Of a DNA stretch of 64,000 bases, positions 35,527-47,079 are shown piece after piece. The stretch is from NCBI GenBank assembly GCA_033977485.1, contig CM066984.1, positions 29,059,501 to 29,123,500 on the forward strand, given 5' to 3'. Under the pieces are notes generated by a model. It had not been told where the DNA came from and did not search any database. It worked only from the letters and a program-made list of their open reading frames with translations. This DNA is from Hydrangea macrophylla. Its lineage: Eukaryota > Streptophyta > Magnoliopsida > Cornales > Hydrangeaceae. Within the stretch, counting starts at the first letter, position 1. Each line of letters starts with the position of its first letter. The position numbers were made by a program, and so were the translations under genes.

Positions 35527-36966
35527 ATGAATGGGGAAGAGTTGGAAAACAAGGTTACTGAATTGGGAGCGACCATAAGCCAACAGTCCGACAGCCTAGC
35601 CCAAGTTCTGAAGTTCATGGAAGAACTGAAGCAGCAGCAGCCGCAACCTCTACTCGGGTTTCCACCACCAGGATTTGAACCTCCCCCGCATGAGAATAAT
35701 AGGGAGGAAGACTGGTTTCAAGGGGTCCCACCGCTTACGCATGAGAAGAAGCTCTAAGAAAAGATGGATAAGGTTGACAAACTGGAAAGCGTACTGAGGA
35801 AAAGCAAGGGGATCGATGATTACATGCTAAACCTGGAAGGCCTCTTCGACCCTGTCAAGCTAAAACTGCTGGAGAACTTCAAAATGCCTGCCATCGACCG
35901 TTTTGACGGAACTGGGAATCCGAAAAGTCATGTGAAGCTATGTATGAGTATCTTCCAGTCCATGGGTTGTACCCACGAACACATTGCGATGTTGTTCCCG
36001 CAAACTCTCGCAAAGTCTGCACTATCGTGGTTCCTAACCTTGGAAGCCTCCAAAACCCGGGCCTAGGAAGACATCGTTCGAGTCTTCGTCGATCATTACT
36101 CCTACAATCAAGAGCTGGATGTCACCATCAGGGATTTGAAAACAACCCGGCAAAACAATAATGAATCCTTCGTTGCATTTCTGAGCAGATGGAGGAACAA
36201 GGTAGCCCAAATGACCCACCGGCCGATTGAAAAAGAACAGGTAAGGATGCTCATCCGGAATCTGCAGCCCCTCTACCATGAGAAATTATTCTACCAGTCC
36301 ATCTCCACCTTTGAGGAGTTGTTTGAAGTCAGAACCCGAATTGAAGACGCTATCAGAGAAGTAAAGATAAAAAAGGAAGAGCCCCTGAGTCAGTCCGGAA
36401 GGCCTAACTACTCCCGGAATCCCCCGGATGTCAACGCCCTTAGCAGCCAACCCATGGCGTACCCTCTTAGGCCGTACCAACCCTCTAGTCAGGCAAACTC
36501 CTCCAATTACCCCTTCTAGAAAAAGCCCCCGCGCAACTTCGCCAAGTTAGAAATCTCTCTCTCCTCAGCTTTAGACCGCCTCCTCAAAAAGGGCCATCTC
36601 CAACTACTCCAACCCCGAAACACCCCGCTCCTGTCAAACTGCGATACGTCCAAACGGTGTACCTACCACCAAGCCCCGGGCCACAACACTGATGATTGCG
36701 TGCGCCTCTGCCATGACATTCAAGACCTTATTGGCCAGAACATCATCGAGCCACCACCAAAGCAGCCCCATATCACCCAAAATCCTCTACCAAACCACCA
36801 AAATGTCAACCTCATTGAGTCCAACCCCGTATCCTTCAACCCTGCTACTTATATCACCCCCCTAGGACAAACCTTACCCCTCATTGACATCCCGGACTCT
36901 GTGGGAATTCATCTGATTAAAGAGGAGAATGACGTGTGGCAGTAACAGCTAGACGATGAGCAAGAC
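35527..36966 (+). pseudogene. gag: E7 gag (capsid and zinc-finger region), broken
   Basis: One frame runs from MNGEELENKV through a proline-rich linker to a Retrotrans_gag capsid domain (about 35880-36370; FKMPAIDRFDGTGNP, KSALSWF, SFVAFLSRWR), then a CX2HX4HX4C finger (36658-36699). Gag forms the virus-like particle and binds the element RNA. Nonsense codons lie at 35755 (TAA), 36064 (TAG, where relatives have Trp), 36517 (TAG) and 36943 (TAA after Gln). An upstream ATG at 35494 is possible. Gag runs in frame into the protease, as a fused gag-pro product. Confidence 0.88.
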
Positions 36967-38139
36967 TTGTTCTTTCTGGAAGAGCATGATCTAGGGGTGG
37001 TGGACCTCAAGTGGTATGACCCCGATAATGAAAGTGATGCTTCGATCTGGAACGAGCCAGAAAAACCATTTGTTGGGACAGACTGCGACTGGTTCAAAAA
37101 GGATGGGACTGTAGAAGGGCCTACTCCTGCTGAAATTGATCATCTGACTAGGTCAGGCCATCACTACCAGCCTCTGCAGCCTACTACTGAAGCCGGCGAG
37201 AAGGGTCCAGTTAAAGACAAGGGGAAGGGTAAGATGGATGAGATCATTAAAGAAGATAACAAGTTGAAAAAGCAGCTAAAGAAGACCCAAGCACATCTCT
37301 CAATGTGGGACATCATGGTAACATCCTATAAGCATAGGCAAGCCGTGTTGAATGCCTTGGCTGGAATTGAAGTCCCTATCGATACTGCACCGGAGGACAT
37401 GGTGGCTTTCTTGGGCACACTTACCCCCGACCCAATCATTACATTTTCTGATGAGGATCTGCCACCAGGAGGATCCGCACATAACAAGGCATTGTATATC
37501 ACCGTGGGATGTAAGGGACAACAGGTGCCATTTTGTCTAGTCGATACGGGCTCTGCCTTAAATATCTGTGCCCTAAGGACTGCCACCGCCTTGGGGGTCA
37601 ATGTCCTTAACATCACACCATCTGTGCAATCTGTAAGGGCTTATGATAACACCAGGAGAAATGTGATGGGAACCGTTTCTCTCCAAATCCGGGTAGGAAC
37701 TTTGGTGAGCACCGAAGTCTTTCAGGTCATGGACATACCTGCCTCTTTCAACTTGCTGATCGGAAGGCTCTGGTTATATGTCAACAAAGCTGTATCGTCC
37801 ACTGTGCATCAAATGATCAAGTACATCCATGAGAAGGAAGTGAAAATCATCCTCGGTAATAGTTGGGGTAATGAAGCTTTCCCAAACTACGCTCCCATCT
37901 TTGAAATCCAAATACCTGAGCTAGAAGAAGGAGAAATTGGGGGATTCTTCATGGAAGAAGTCCACATGATCGATGATGAAGACAGGTTCCCTGAGATCCA
38001 CTCTACGGTTGTCAACATCGTCCGTAAAATGAACTACTTCCCTGGAATGGGATTGGGCCGATGCCAGCAAGGGATTCGAGAGTTCCCTCAGATCAAAGGG
38101 CAACAAGGCACTTTTGGGTTGGGGTACGAGCCCCACTGA
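36967..38139 (+). pseudogene. pro: E7 aspartic protease region
   Basis: A 390-codon open stretch in the gag frame. A charged linker (KGPVKDKGKGK; KKQLKKTQAHL) leads to a retropepsin-type domain, with the catalytic Asp-Thr-Gly at 37543-37551 inside FCLVDTGSALNI and a FNLLIGRLWL flap-distal motif (usual form LLGRPW). It would cut the polyprotein. A G-patch-like glycine-rich tail (NYFPGMGLGRCQQG) follows, as in other Tat elements. The frame ends in TGA at 38137; homology continues in the next frame, so a frameshift lies near 38133. Confidence 0.88.
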
Positions 38140-38821
38140 AGAAGACATTGAGCTACAGAGGCCATGAAAGAAAAGGGTAAAGGGTCTCCCACCATACCGC
38201 AAGACCTTGAATGGAAAATTCATCAAAGAGGGGGATGACTTCCCTAACTTCGGGTTCCCCGAACCCTGGATCCATCAAACCACTGGGAAAAGGCACCCCG
38301 TGCTTGAAATTTTTGCTGACTGCGAAAGGCCTCCATATCAAGATCCGTTCTATCCCGAAGAAATTGAGAAAACCCCAGAGGAAGACTGGTTAAAATACCT
38401 GGACACTGAAGCCATCGAGAAAATGTGGGAGGAATCCGCTAAGAAGAAGGAAGAAAAGAGGGCCAAGAGCCAAGATGATCAGATCAAGCCAACTGAGGAG
38501 GGTCTGAGCAACTAGGCTGTAGAGTCATCTGTCTGTGTCTCCCTATCCCCTGTTCCCCCAGAGTATGTACTGCCGATTATCGAGTCTGTACCAGAGTCGG
38601 CTGCTGTAAGCCCACCACTGTCCAATGTAATCACTTCACCTATCATGAATGAAATGAAAGATGATTCTGCTTACTCCTCTGTGTCTAATACTTGTGAATG
38701 CACAGATCCCTCCGAGGATCTCCCAATTGAATCTAAGCAACTAATTGAAAAACCACCTGCTTATGAAATAATCGAAGATACTTTATCAGTTAACCTAGGT
38801 GAAACAGATAATCCCTAAATT
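38140..38821 (+). pseudogene. E7 linker between protease and RT
   Basis: Frame 2 holds a conserved Tat linker (LPPYRKTLNGKFIKEG, DFPNFGFPEPW), then a lysine/glutamate-rich helix to TAG at 38513. TAA at 38816 ends the next open stretch. No enzyme domain. Confidence 0.7.
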
Positions 38822-40250
38822 GTGCAAATTGGCTCAACTCTTAATAAAGAAGAAAAAGAAAAATTAACCCTCTTGCTAAAAGAATTCAGAGATGTTTTCG
38901 CTTGGTCTTACGAAGACATGCCTGGGGTCGATCCAGACATTGTCCAACATCATATTCCCCTCCTTCCTAATTCTAAACTTGTCAAGCAGAAACTGAGGCG
39001 CATGAGGCCGGAGTGGGCACTCAAGGTTAAGGAAGAAGTGGAGAAGCAATTTAAGGCAGGATTCATCATTGTCACCGAATATCCGGAATGGGTTGCCAAT
39101 ATCGTGCCAGTCTCGAAGAAGGATGGAAAAGTTCGTGTGTGTGTCGACTTTCGTGATCCAAACAAGGCCAGTCCCAAGGATGACTTCCCGCTTCCCCACA
39201 TTGACGTTTTGGTAGATAACACCGCAGGACATGAGCTACTATCATTCATGGATGGTTTCTCAGGGTATAATCAGATTCTTATGGCGCCAGAAGATCGGGA
39301 AAAGACAACATTCACCACCCCTTGGGGGACCTATTGTTATAGAGTAATGCCTTTCGAACTCAAGAATGCTAGGGCAACCTACCAAAGAGCTGCCACCACT
39401 CTGCTGCATGACATGATTCACAAGGAAGTAGAAGTATACATAGGCGACATGATCGTGAAGTCCAAGGATAAAGAAGGACACCTAGTGGCACTGGAAAAGT
39501 TTTTTGAAAGGTTGCGTAAGTACAAGATGAGGTTGAATCTAAAGAAATGCACTTTCGGTGTGACCTCCGGTAAACTCCTGGGTTTCCTCATCACACAAAG
39601 GGGGATAGAGGTGGATCCCTCCAAGATCAAGGTAATCCTAGAAATGACACCACCACGGAATGAAAAAGAGGTAAGGGGGTTCCTCGAAAGAATCCAATTC
39701 ATCAGCCGCTTCATTTCCAAGCTCACAACTACGTGCGATCCTTTGTTCCGATTGTTGAGAAAAGGGGAGAAGTTCCAATGGGATGACCAATGTCAAGCCG
39801 CTTTCGACAAAATAAAAGCTTACCTTCAAAATCCGCCTGTCCTTTCACCACCAATGCCTCATAAGCCCTTATTCTTTTACTTATCCGTCTCCGAAAATGC
39901 CATGGGTTGCATGCTAGCCCAAGAAGGAGAAGAAAGCCACTCCGAAAAAGCCATATATTACCTCAGTAAGAGGATGACTGGGTATGAGCTCAACTACTCT
40001 ACCCTCAAAAAAACATGTTGGGCCTTGGTTTGGTGCACCAGCCGATTAAGGCACTACATGCTAGACTTCCCGGTTGTGCTCATATCCCGCATGGATCCTC
40101 TAAAATACCTCCTCGAAAAACCCGCCCTGACCGGTCGTATATCCCGTTGGTTGCTTCTACTATCCGAATTCGATATCAAGTATGTTACAAGCAAATCGGT
40201 AAAAGGGAGAACTGTGGCTGAGCATCTTGCGGAACACACCATTGACTCCG
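38822..40250 (+). pseudogene. pol: E7 reverse transcriptase and RNase H, RT active site altered
   Basis: RT covers about residues 10-290 (WSYEDMPGVD, VRVCVDFRDPNKA, LLSFMDGFSGYNQI, MPFELKNARATYQR, LGFLITQRGIEVDP). The metal-binding YVDD box reads YIGD (39437-39448): the first catalytic Asp is Gly (codon GGC). RNase H follows (about residues 340-480; KPLFFYLSVSENAMGCMLAQ, IYYLSKRMTGYELNYS, WCTSRLRHYM). RT copies element RNA into DNA and RNase H removes the template. The stretch is open for 575 codons, past RNase H into the second RNase H. Confidence 0.93.
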
Positions 40251-40299
40251 AAGAAAGTGGAGACTTCCCATTCCCAGACGAAAATATCATGGAAATCAA

Positions 40300-40720
40300 G
40301 GAAGAACAATGGAAGTTGTACTTTGATGGAGCAGCCAACATGAAAGGCTACGGAGTAGGAATAATTCTAGTATCACCAAACGGGGACCACACCCCACTGG
40401 CAGTCAAGCTCAATTATAACTCCACCAACAACACCGCTGAGTATGAAGCGTGCATTCTGGGGATGGAAGCGGCCATAGAATTGAGAATTCAAAAGCTAGA
40501 TGTCTTCGAAGATTCGAATCTCATCGTGTCACAAGCCAGAGGGGAATAGAAGGTGAAGGAAGAGAAGTTGAAGCCCTACCATGACCATCTCGATGGACTC
40601 AAGAAGCACTTTAAGAGCATAACGTTCTTCTACTTGCCTAGGGAAGAGAACCAGCTAGCTGATTCGTTGGCTACCTTAGCCTCCATGATCAAAATTCCTG
40701 TGGGAGTCAGGATGATGCCT
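40300..40720 (+). pseudogene. E7 second (archaeal-type) RNase H
   Basis: WKLYFDGAANMKGYGVGIIL, TNNTAEYEACILGMEAA, VFEDSNLIVSQ and ENQLADSLATLASM carry the four acidic positions (Asp, Glu, Asp, Asp) of an archaeal-type RNase HI. A second RNase H at this place is the hallmark of Tat elements. TAG at 40547 falls where relatives have Trp, before VKEEKL. The active-site residues are all present. Confidence 0.9.
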
Positions 40721-42040
40721 TTGGTAATTGAGCAAAGGTACGAGGCTTCGTTCAACATGATCGTCGTGATCGAAGCAGAAGAGAATGAAACACCGTGGTA
40801 TCAGGATGTCTGGAACTTCATAGAAAATGGAACGTACCCCCAAGAATCTACCGAGAAAGATAAAAGGGCCGTTCAAAGATTCGCGGCATAATTCATCATT
40901 TGCGGTGGAAAACTACAGAAGAAGGGATACAACGGTCACAACCTGACTTGCTTGTTTGGGAAAAGCTCCAGAAGAATGATGGAGGAAATACATGAGGGGG
41001 TATGCGGCCCGCACATGAACGGTCACATGTTGGCCAAGAAAATCGTAAGACAAGGGTACTACTGGACAACATTGGAGAAAGATTGTTGCGAATACGTGAA
41101 AAAGTGTCACAAGTGCCAGATCCATGCAAACATGATGAATGTACCACCATCCCTTCTATACAGCATGACCTCACCTTGGCCGTTCTCCACCTGGGGAATC
41201 TATATCATTGGTGAAATCATTCCGAGAGCCTCGAACGAAAATCGGTACATCTTGGTGGCCATCGATTACTTTACGAAGTAGGTAGAAGCTACATCTTACA
41301 CCAAGTTAGGGGCTAAGGAAGTGGCCAAATTCATCAAGAAAAACCTAATTTGTTGCTATGGAGTCCCCCATGAGATCATTTCAGATAATGGTAGTCATTT
41401 CAAAGCGGAAGTCAGGGATCTATTTGAGGAATACAAAATCACTTATCATAAGTCATCACCGTACAGACCACAAACTAATGGGGCAGTCAAAGCTGCAAAC
41501 AAGAATGTTAAGGCTATACTGCAGAAATCAGCCGATACTTACAAAGACTGGCATGAAAAGCTACCGTTTGCACTTTGGGGATACAGAACATCGATAAGGA
41601 CGTCCATAGGAGCAACTCCTTACTCACTGGTGTATGGGATGGAAGCGGTACTTCCAGTAGAGATAGAACTACCATCCCTACGTGTAATGGGAGAGTGTGA
41701 AATTTTGGAATCAGATTGGTTGAGGGAAAGGTATGAAGAATTGGCCCTCATAGATGAAAAGCGCCTAGCGGCAGTCGACCATGTTCGAATCTAGCAAAAG
41801 AGGATAGCCCGTGCTTTCAACAAAAAGGTTCGTCCGAGGAAGATTGTCAAGGGTGACCTTGTCCTTAAGGAATTGCGAGCTCCGATCTTTGATCCCCGTG
41901 GGAAGTTTAAACCTAAATGGGTCGGCCCTTACATCGTCAAGACTGTTCTTTCCGGAGGAGCAACTTATCTCATGGACCTCGATGGTGTCGAATTCAAAGA
42001 ACCAATCAACATGGGCCGCCTCAAAAAGTACTATGCTTGA
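40721..42040 (+). pseudogene. E7 integrase, two catalytic residues lost
   Basis: In one frame: a zinc-binding HHCC domain (HEGVCGPHMNGH, CCEYVKKCHKCQ), the catalytic core and a C-terminal domain (KFKPKWVGPYIV, NMGRLKKYYA) ending in TGA at 42038. Integrase joins element DNA to the genome through a DDE triad. The first Asp is Tyr (41201-41203, in WGIYIIGEI), the second is kept (ISDNGSHF), and the Glu is Lys (41489-41491, in NGAVKAANK). Nonsense codons: TAA 40889, TAG 41279 (Trp position), TAG 41792. It cannot be active. Confidence 0.92.
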
Positions 42041-42064
42041 CTATTCAATAACCTTTTCTTTCAA

Positions 42065-42430
42065 GCCTTGCCTTGAACTACGCTCGACCTGATTCCCACT
42101 CGGGGATACGTAGGCAACCACATCGGTTCGGTCGCCCCACTCACAAAAAATAATTGATTTCTTTTAAGCCTTGCCTTGAACTACGCTCGACCTGATTCCC
42201 ACTCTGGAATACGTAGGCAACCACATCGGTTCGGTAGCCCCACTCACAAAAAATAACTGATTTATTTCAAGCCTTGCCTTGAACTACGCTCGACCTGATT
42301 CCCACTCAGGGATACGTAGGCAACCACATCGGTTCGGTCATTCTACCCACAAAAATAGTCCAATTTCTTTCCAACCTTGGCCCGAACTACGTTGGACCTG
42401 ATCCCCGTTCAGGGGTACGTAGGCAGACTT
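42065..42430 (+). repeat. 103-bp tandem repeat carrying the GAACTACG...CGTAGGCA motif
   Basis: Units start near 42065, 42168 and 42271, with a diverged fourth at about 42373. Each carries GAACTACG, GACCTGATTCCC and GGGATACGTAGGC (motif at 42075, 42178, 42281 and 42384). The array starts 25 bp after pol. An A22 run follows at 42433-42454. Confidence 0.9.
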
Positions 42431-42455
42431 TCAAAAAAAAAAAAAAAAAAAAAAG

Positions 42456-43060
42456 GGATGGCTCGCTAGGTTGAAAATCCGAAAGGACGCCTAGGCAAAA
42501 GTTAGAGCTAAATCCAAGGTAAGCAATAACAAAAGAGAGAAAAGAGCTTGCTAGGTCACCTCACTGGTGCCTAGGCAAAAGTTATGAGTATTTGAGAAAA
42601 TAAAGTCACGGTCCTTACCATAACCCCGAAATAACCCTCCACACTAGGGGCAAACTCGGCAACTCGCCTCATTTGCCTGAACCTCTTCTAAACTAGGGGC
42701 AAACGTCGGTCATCTACCTCGTTTGCCTCACAACCATATATATATCCCAAACTAGGGGCAAACATCGGCCACCCGCCTCATTTGCCTCTAATCGTCCTAG
42801 CATGCCTAAGCAAGTACCAAAAGCGACATCTAATTGAAATCTCGATTACAAAATGTTTTTAAAACTGAAATGCATAGAATGGGATTCCCAAAGTAACCAA
42901 GGTTCACCGATAAACAAACTCTGAATATTACATAAGCAGGAAAGATAAAAAATAAAAGTCTTTCGAAAAGCAATCACACATGTTCAAAGATACTGGGAGG
43001 AATGAGCAGAATCAGTCAAGTCTAGTTTTATCTTTATGTCTTTTATTTCTTCAAAGGTCT
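42456..43060 (+). repeat. E7 post-pol spacer with PPT-like repeats
   Basis: Two units end in GCCTAGGCAAAAGTTA (near 42510 and 42570). Three units start ACTAGGGGCAAAC (42643, 42702, 42751) and end CGCCTCATTTGCCT or close variants. AGGGGCAAAC is identical to the last ten bases of the E7 PPT. The rest, 42800-43060, shows nothing further. Confidence 0.75.
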
Positions 43061-44059
43061 TTAGAAATAGGCCCTTGCTCGGCTGGCCCAGCCCCTGATG
43101 AAAGCAACAATGGTAGTGGCTCTGACCCTGGAAGCAAAGACCCTCTCAGTAAACCCCCGGGGGACCTCTTGAACTTGCCCGTACTGTCTGGCCAATCGAG
43201 GAGGATGATAGAAGGAGGTCTCTCTCAGTCCCATCAGCCACACCCTCTGGAAATCCCCAAGACTAGTGGTCACAGCATAAAGGCCCCAACGCCTCTCGAT
43301 CCAGCAGATGTCAGTCTCAGATAAGGCGCCCATCATACCCACCCAATCAGCAGAAGTAAAATGAGCATGAAGCACAGCTCTGCAAAAATAAACTGGCGGC
43401 ACATTATCGGTCCATAACTGAAGACGCTCGTAGAGCCAAGCCTGTAACACCAAAGTCGCCCCAGAAAGTAGAAGCATTCTCTGACTTGAAGCGCGATCCA
43501 AACCATTCAGGGTCTCGGCCAGAACCATGTCCATGGGGTTCTTACCTGCCTTCAGTCCGAGTCATACATGCACTAAGTCGCTAGAAGCGCTCGAGAACAA
43601 GAAGTGTGAAGTCATACACAGAATCAGAGCAGCCCCATGAGTAGCATCATACACGCTGGGATTCCCAGGACTGGCATATCGAGCAATTATGGAAGCAATG
43701 TCAAGAACCTCACCTTGAATCATCCGGCGGGAAATAGTGATGGAACAATTCAGATATTTAGCCAAGCCTCGTGTAGGACTGAGGGTATCAGCAGAAGGGA
43801 GAATCAAGTCCGAATCAGAATCATAGCCAAGGATGGCACAGAACTCCTCAAACAAGGGGCATATCTCCAAGCCATTGAAATTGAAGACATGGTTCACCGG
43901 GTCCCAATGAGCAATAGCAACGCGCAAGAACTCAGTGTTCAGGGTTATCTAGCGAAGAGAGAATAGCTCGGTCAGGCCATAGCTAAAGAGGTTGATCCGT
44001 TCCACACCATCCGTGTTGTTTAGCCATGCTGTAAGTTGAGCGGGATCATACAAAGCCAT
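43061..44059 (-). pseudogene. DUF7745-like ORF of E7 (antisense), broken
   Basis: On the minus strand it begins MALYDPAQLTAWLNN and runs about 330 codons in one frame to TAA at 43061, with nonsense codons after LFSLR and after DLVHV. Conserved stretches shared with E5 are HWDPVNHVFNFNGLE, FEEFCAILG, DIASIIARYASPGNP, LQAWLYERL and RVWLMGLRETSFYH. It resembles plant DUF7745-type proteins (moderate confidence), of unknown function. It lies 355 bp after the PMD stop, same strand. Confidence 0.65.
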
Positions 44060-44414
44060 GTTTTCGGTCGCGGCTCTAGAAAAATTCAAAATTTTGGCAG
44101 CACCTCCCCGTTTCACGGACTATCCCACCTGCAAGGCAAAAACACTCACTATCACAAAACTGCCCATTGCAGTAACACCCAACAATCACAGTGCACATGT
44201 ATCATCATCAACTAAAACAAGCACACAACCGCGCCACCAAACCGGAAGCTATCCAGCCTAAAAGGCAAAACATCATAATAATTTGTCAAAAGTCACAAAC
44301 TGTTCCGCACATCATCCTACACTGTCCAAATAGTCACATCACCAGTACAACCCGATCGAAAACATAAAAAGAAAATAGAATAAAATTCCCGCTTGGGGGG
44401 AGGGGGGGGGAGCT
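44060..44414 (-). other. Spacer between the two E7 cassette genes
   Basis: 355 bp with no ORF and a G run (44394-44410). The E5 spacer is 354 bp. The matched length argues that spacing or a hidden intron mattered. Confidence 0.5.
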
Positions 44415-46587
44415 TCAGTCCTCCTCTTCTTCGTCCTCTGTCGGACCGCCCGGAGAGTATGTCAGCGACGGTCTCCTCCTACCACCTCTGCACCTCGGAC
44501 CGGTCCTCGATGAGCCAGCTCCGCCTCCACGGTACTGCACACACAAATAAAATAAAGGTAATCAGTAGGAAAATGACAAAAAAAAATAATACAAAAATAG
44601 AGTCAAGTCAGAAACCTACCAAGGACGCCATCTGATTGGCAGCAAACTGCCGCATGCCATCCATCTGTCAAGGGTAAAATCCAGGGTTAGAACCTCATAA
44701 CCTTAAGGAGTGCAAGAATTAAAGACATACCCGGTGGTCTCGTGTGAGGACCAAGGACCGTAAGCTAGCCGCCAAGGCATGGCCCTCCTCAGCGTAACTC
44801 CAAGGAACGTTGAGAACGCCCGCTGGCCGAGTAGGGTACCCGCAGGTGACTCGTGGCACCTCCATCACTTGGGGAGTGCCATCAGTGCCTAGAACGTTGA
44901 CGGTCCAATCCCAAGGAGGGATAGGATCGGAAGCCGGAGGAGCCTGCCTCCTATACATCTAGCAGAGCTGTAGGCACAAACCAAGTTAAGAAAAGATAAA
45001 TTAAAAGCATAGTCAACGAATAAAAGACAAAAATAAACTCACCTCAGGGAGTGGGAAGTTAGGCATCAGGAAACGGCCACGGTAAGCCTCGTAACCGGTC
45101 TCAGAGAGAAAATGGTCCCAAACGTCGGTGCCAGCCAAGGCCACCAGCAGAGCATCACCAGAAAGGTCACTAGCATCCATCGCAGGGGGATTATAAGGGA
45201 CACGATACCTGGAACCACCGACCACCTGCCGGGACACTCGCTCACCAAGGAACCACTGCCTGCACTCGGTACTCTCCATCAGAAGTCGGCAGGAGGAAAG
45301 AGGTTTGACCGCTTGTATCTCCTCTGAGGCGGCATAGGCAACACGCTCCTAAGGCGTCCAATCAACATTATCAGCCGTCAGTCCGGTTAAGAAGTTTATG
45401 AGCAAAACAATCTGGTGGACCCCACTCTTCACCCCGACAACATCCCTCCACCATCTCAAGCCTCGTGGGAACAAAGGCACAGGTGCCATGCCATCCTCGT
45501 CTTCGCCTGATTCATCCACAGGGGAGGGAGCCAACATCTTCAGGTACTCGAAGCTCCAAAGCTGCATAGACAAAGGAGGAAATCAAAAAAAGTACAGAAA
45601 CTGAAAAGCCAGAATATAAAGCAAGATGCAGCACATACCTCCCAAGCTCGCCAAAATCCCCTTGTCGACTTAACATCACCTCGGGACACCTCACCCATGT
45701 GCTTGTAAAGATGGGCCAAGGCAGCACCGCCCCAGTCATAAGAAGGGATCTCATCGATGGTCGCCAGGCAAGAAAGAAGTCTCAAGTTCACCCGATTATT
45801 CCGTGTCGCAAAAATCGAGCAGCCAAGGACATACAGAAGATACACCCTTAAAAGCTGGGAATTGTTCAGGTTATGATTCCCTCTGCCATAAGCCCGGTAA
45901 AGCCAGCCACAAGGAAACCAGTATGTCTCCAAATTGGGGGGAACAGCTCCAATCAACATCTCTACAGCCTCAGGGTCGATCTAATAGAAATAATCCAGAA
46001 TCAGGCGTTTCCCGCCTACCCTCAAACCGATAATCATCAAGAAGTCAAAGGGTGTCATGGTCATCTCGCCGAACGGCAGGTGGAAAGTATTGGTGGTGTC
46101 CCACCACCTCTTAGCCAAAGCGTAAAAGTGTGCCAAATCATTGCTGTTCTTTGAAACCAGACGGACAAAGCCTCCGAACCCGGCGTCATCGACCATCCTC
46201 TTGACAGTGGGCGAGAGTTGAGTATACCACAGGAAAGCATGTGTGAGGCTACCGTGGCCCTTCAATGCTACTTCCGGCACCTGCACATACCAGAGACGAC
46301 AAAATCGATGCACAAAATCACTATTCATGACCCGAGGTCCAAATTCGCAAAATCAACATTTGAGCACAAATCGAACTTCTAACGATCTCTAGGTGCACTA
46401 CGGCTCACAAAACTAGCACAATATATGGAAATGGTCCTAAAATGTCGAAGGTTTCACATACCAAGCTCGCTAGAGCCTCGGCCGAAAGATGATGTTGGGG
46501 GTCCCGTAAAATCAAGTCTAGGGTTTGTATCTCAGCTTTCATCCGTTCCTTGGCCTTCTTAGACGGTCTCCTCGAGCTCGAAGCCAT
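44415..46587 (-). pseudogene. Plant mobile domain (PMD) gene of E7 (antisense), six exons
   Basis: Minus-strand exons: 46587-46462, 46280-45639, 45561-45043, 44967-44731, 44664-44620 and 44534-44415 (126, 642, 519, 237, 45 and 120 nt), all joined between codons by GT-AG introns of 66-181 bp. The product would be 562 residues: a basic N-terminus (SSRRPSKKAKER), the PMD (RWWDTTNTFHLPFGEMT, RVGGKRLI, FPCGWLYRAYG, TIDEIPSYDWGGAALAHLY), an acidic patch (ESGEDEDG) and an arginine/glycine-rich tail ending EDEEEED. Nonsense codons: TAG where E5 has Glu (DYFY/IDPE), TAG where E5 has Trp (DWTP/ERV) and TAG at the start of exon 4. No frameshift. The PMD family acts in repeat silencing in hosts; here the role is unknown. 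Confidence 0.85.
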
Positions 46588-46591
46588 GGAT

Positions 46592-46690
46592 CTACAAAGA
46601 AAATGGAAGTCAAAGTTAAACTTTCTTCTTGCAAAATTGAGCAAACCAAAACACCAATCAAAATTCCAACTACGGGGTAAGATTACTCAC
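46592..46690 (-). other. Predicted 99-bp 5' UTR intron of the E7 PMD gene
   Basis: Minus-strand donor CAG/GTGAGT at 46690 and acceptor TTTCTTTGTAG ending at 46592, four bases before the ATG. Length equals that in E5. Confidence 0.7.
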
Positions 46691-46803
46691 CTGAGCGTAC
46701 ACAAGCTGCGTTTTGGCGATTTTTGGCTCCAAAAACACCCTAAAATAGCCAAGAATGAGCTTCAAAAGCTCAAAAATCTGAGATATACAAAGATAGAGTC
46801 CGG

Positions 46804-46872
46804 CCACCCAGTGCCGCCGCAGCACTGGTCGACTGCCGCAGCGGCAGTGGCCCAGTGCTGCCGCGGCACTGC
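46804..46872. repeat. GC-rich palindrome array upstream of the E7 PMD gene
   Basis: Three 22-23 bp units (GTGCCGCCGCAGCACTGG, ACTGCCGCAGCGGCAGTGG, AGTGCTGCCGCGGCACTG) closely match the LTR palindromes. They lie about 20-90 bp upstream of the TTTGTATATCT block (46780-46790) on the gene's strand. Confidence 0.9.
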
Positions 46873-47079
46873 TCTTTGCGGACCCCGCTTTGCTCCGTTT
46901 TGCTCCGTTTCACTCTGTTTTGACATGTTTTGGTCTTTTTCAGCCTATTTTTGACCCCAATCAGCCCTGGTAGCCCATTTCGGTCAAGATTTATAAGGTT
47001 TTACCGCAAGCAGGCTAAAAGTTGTCAGAACTACCTCCAACAGGCAGAAACTGGGAAAAATTGACTCCCGAGTACCCGA

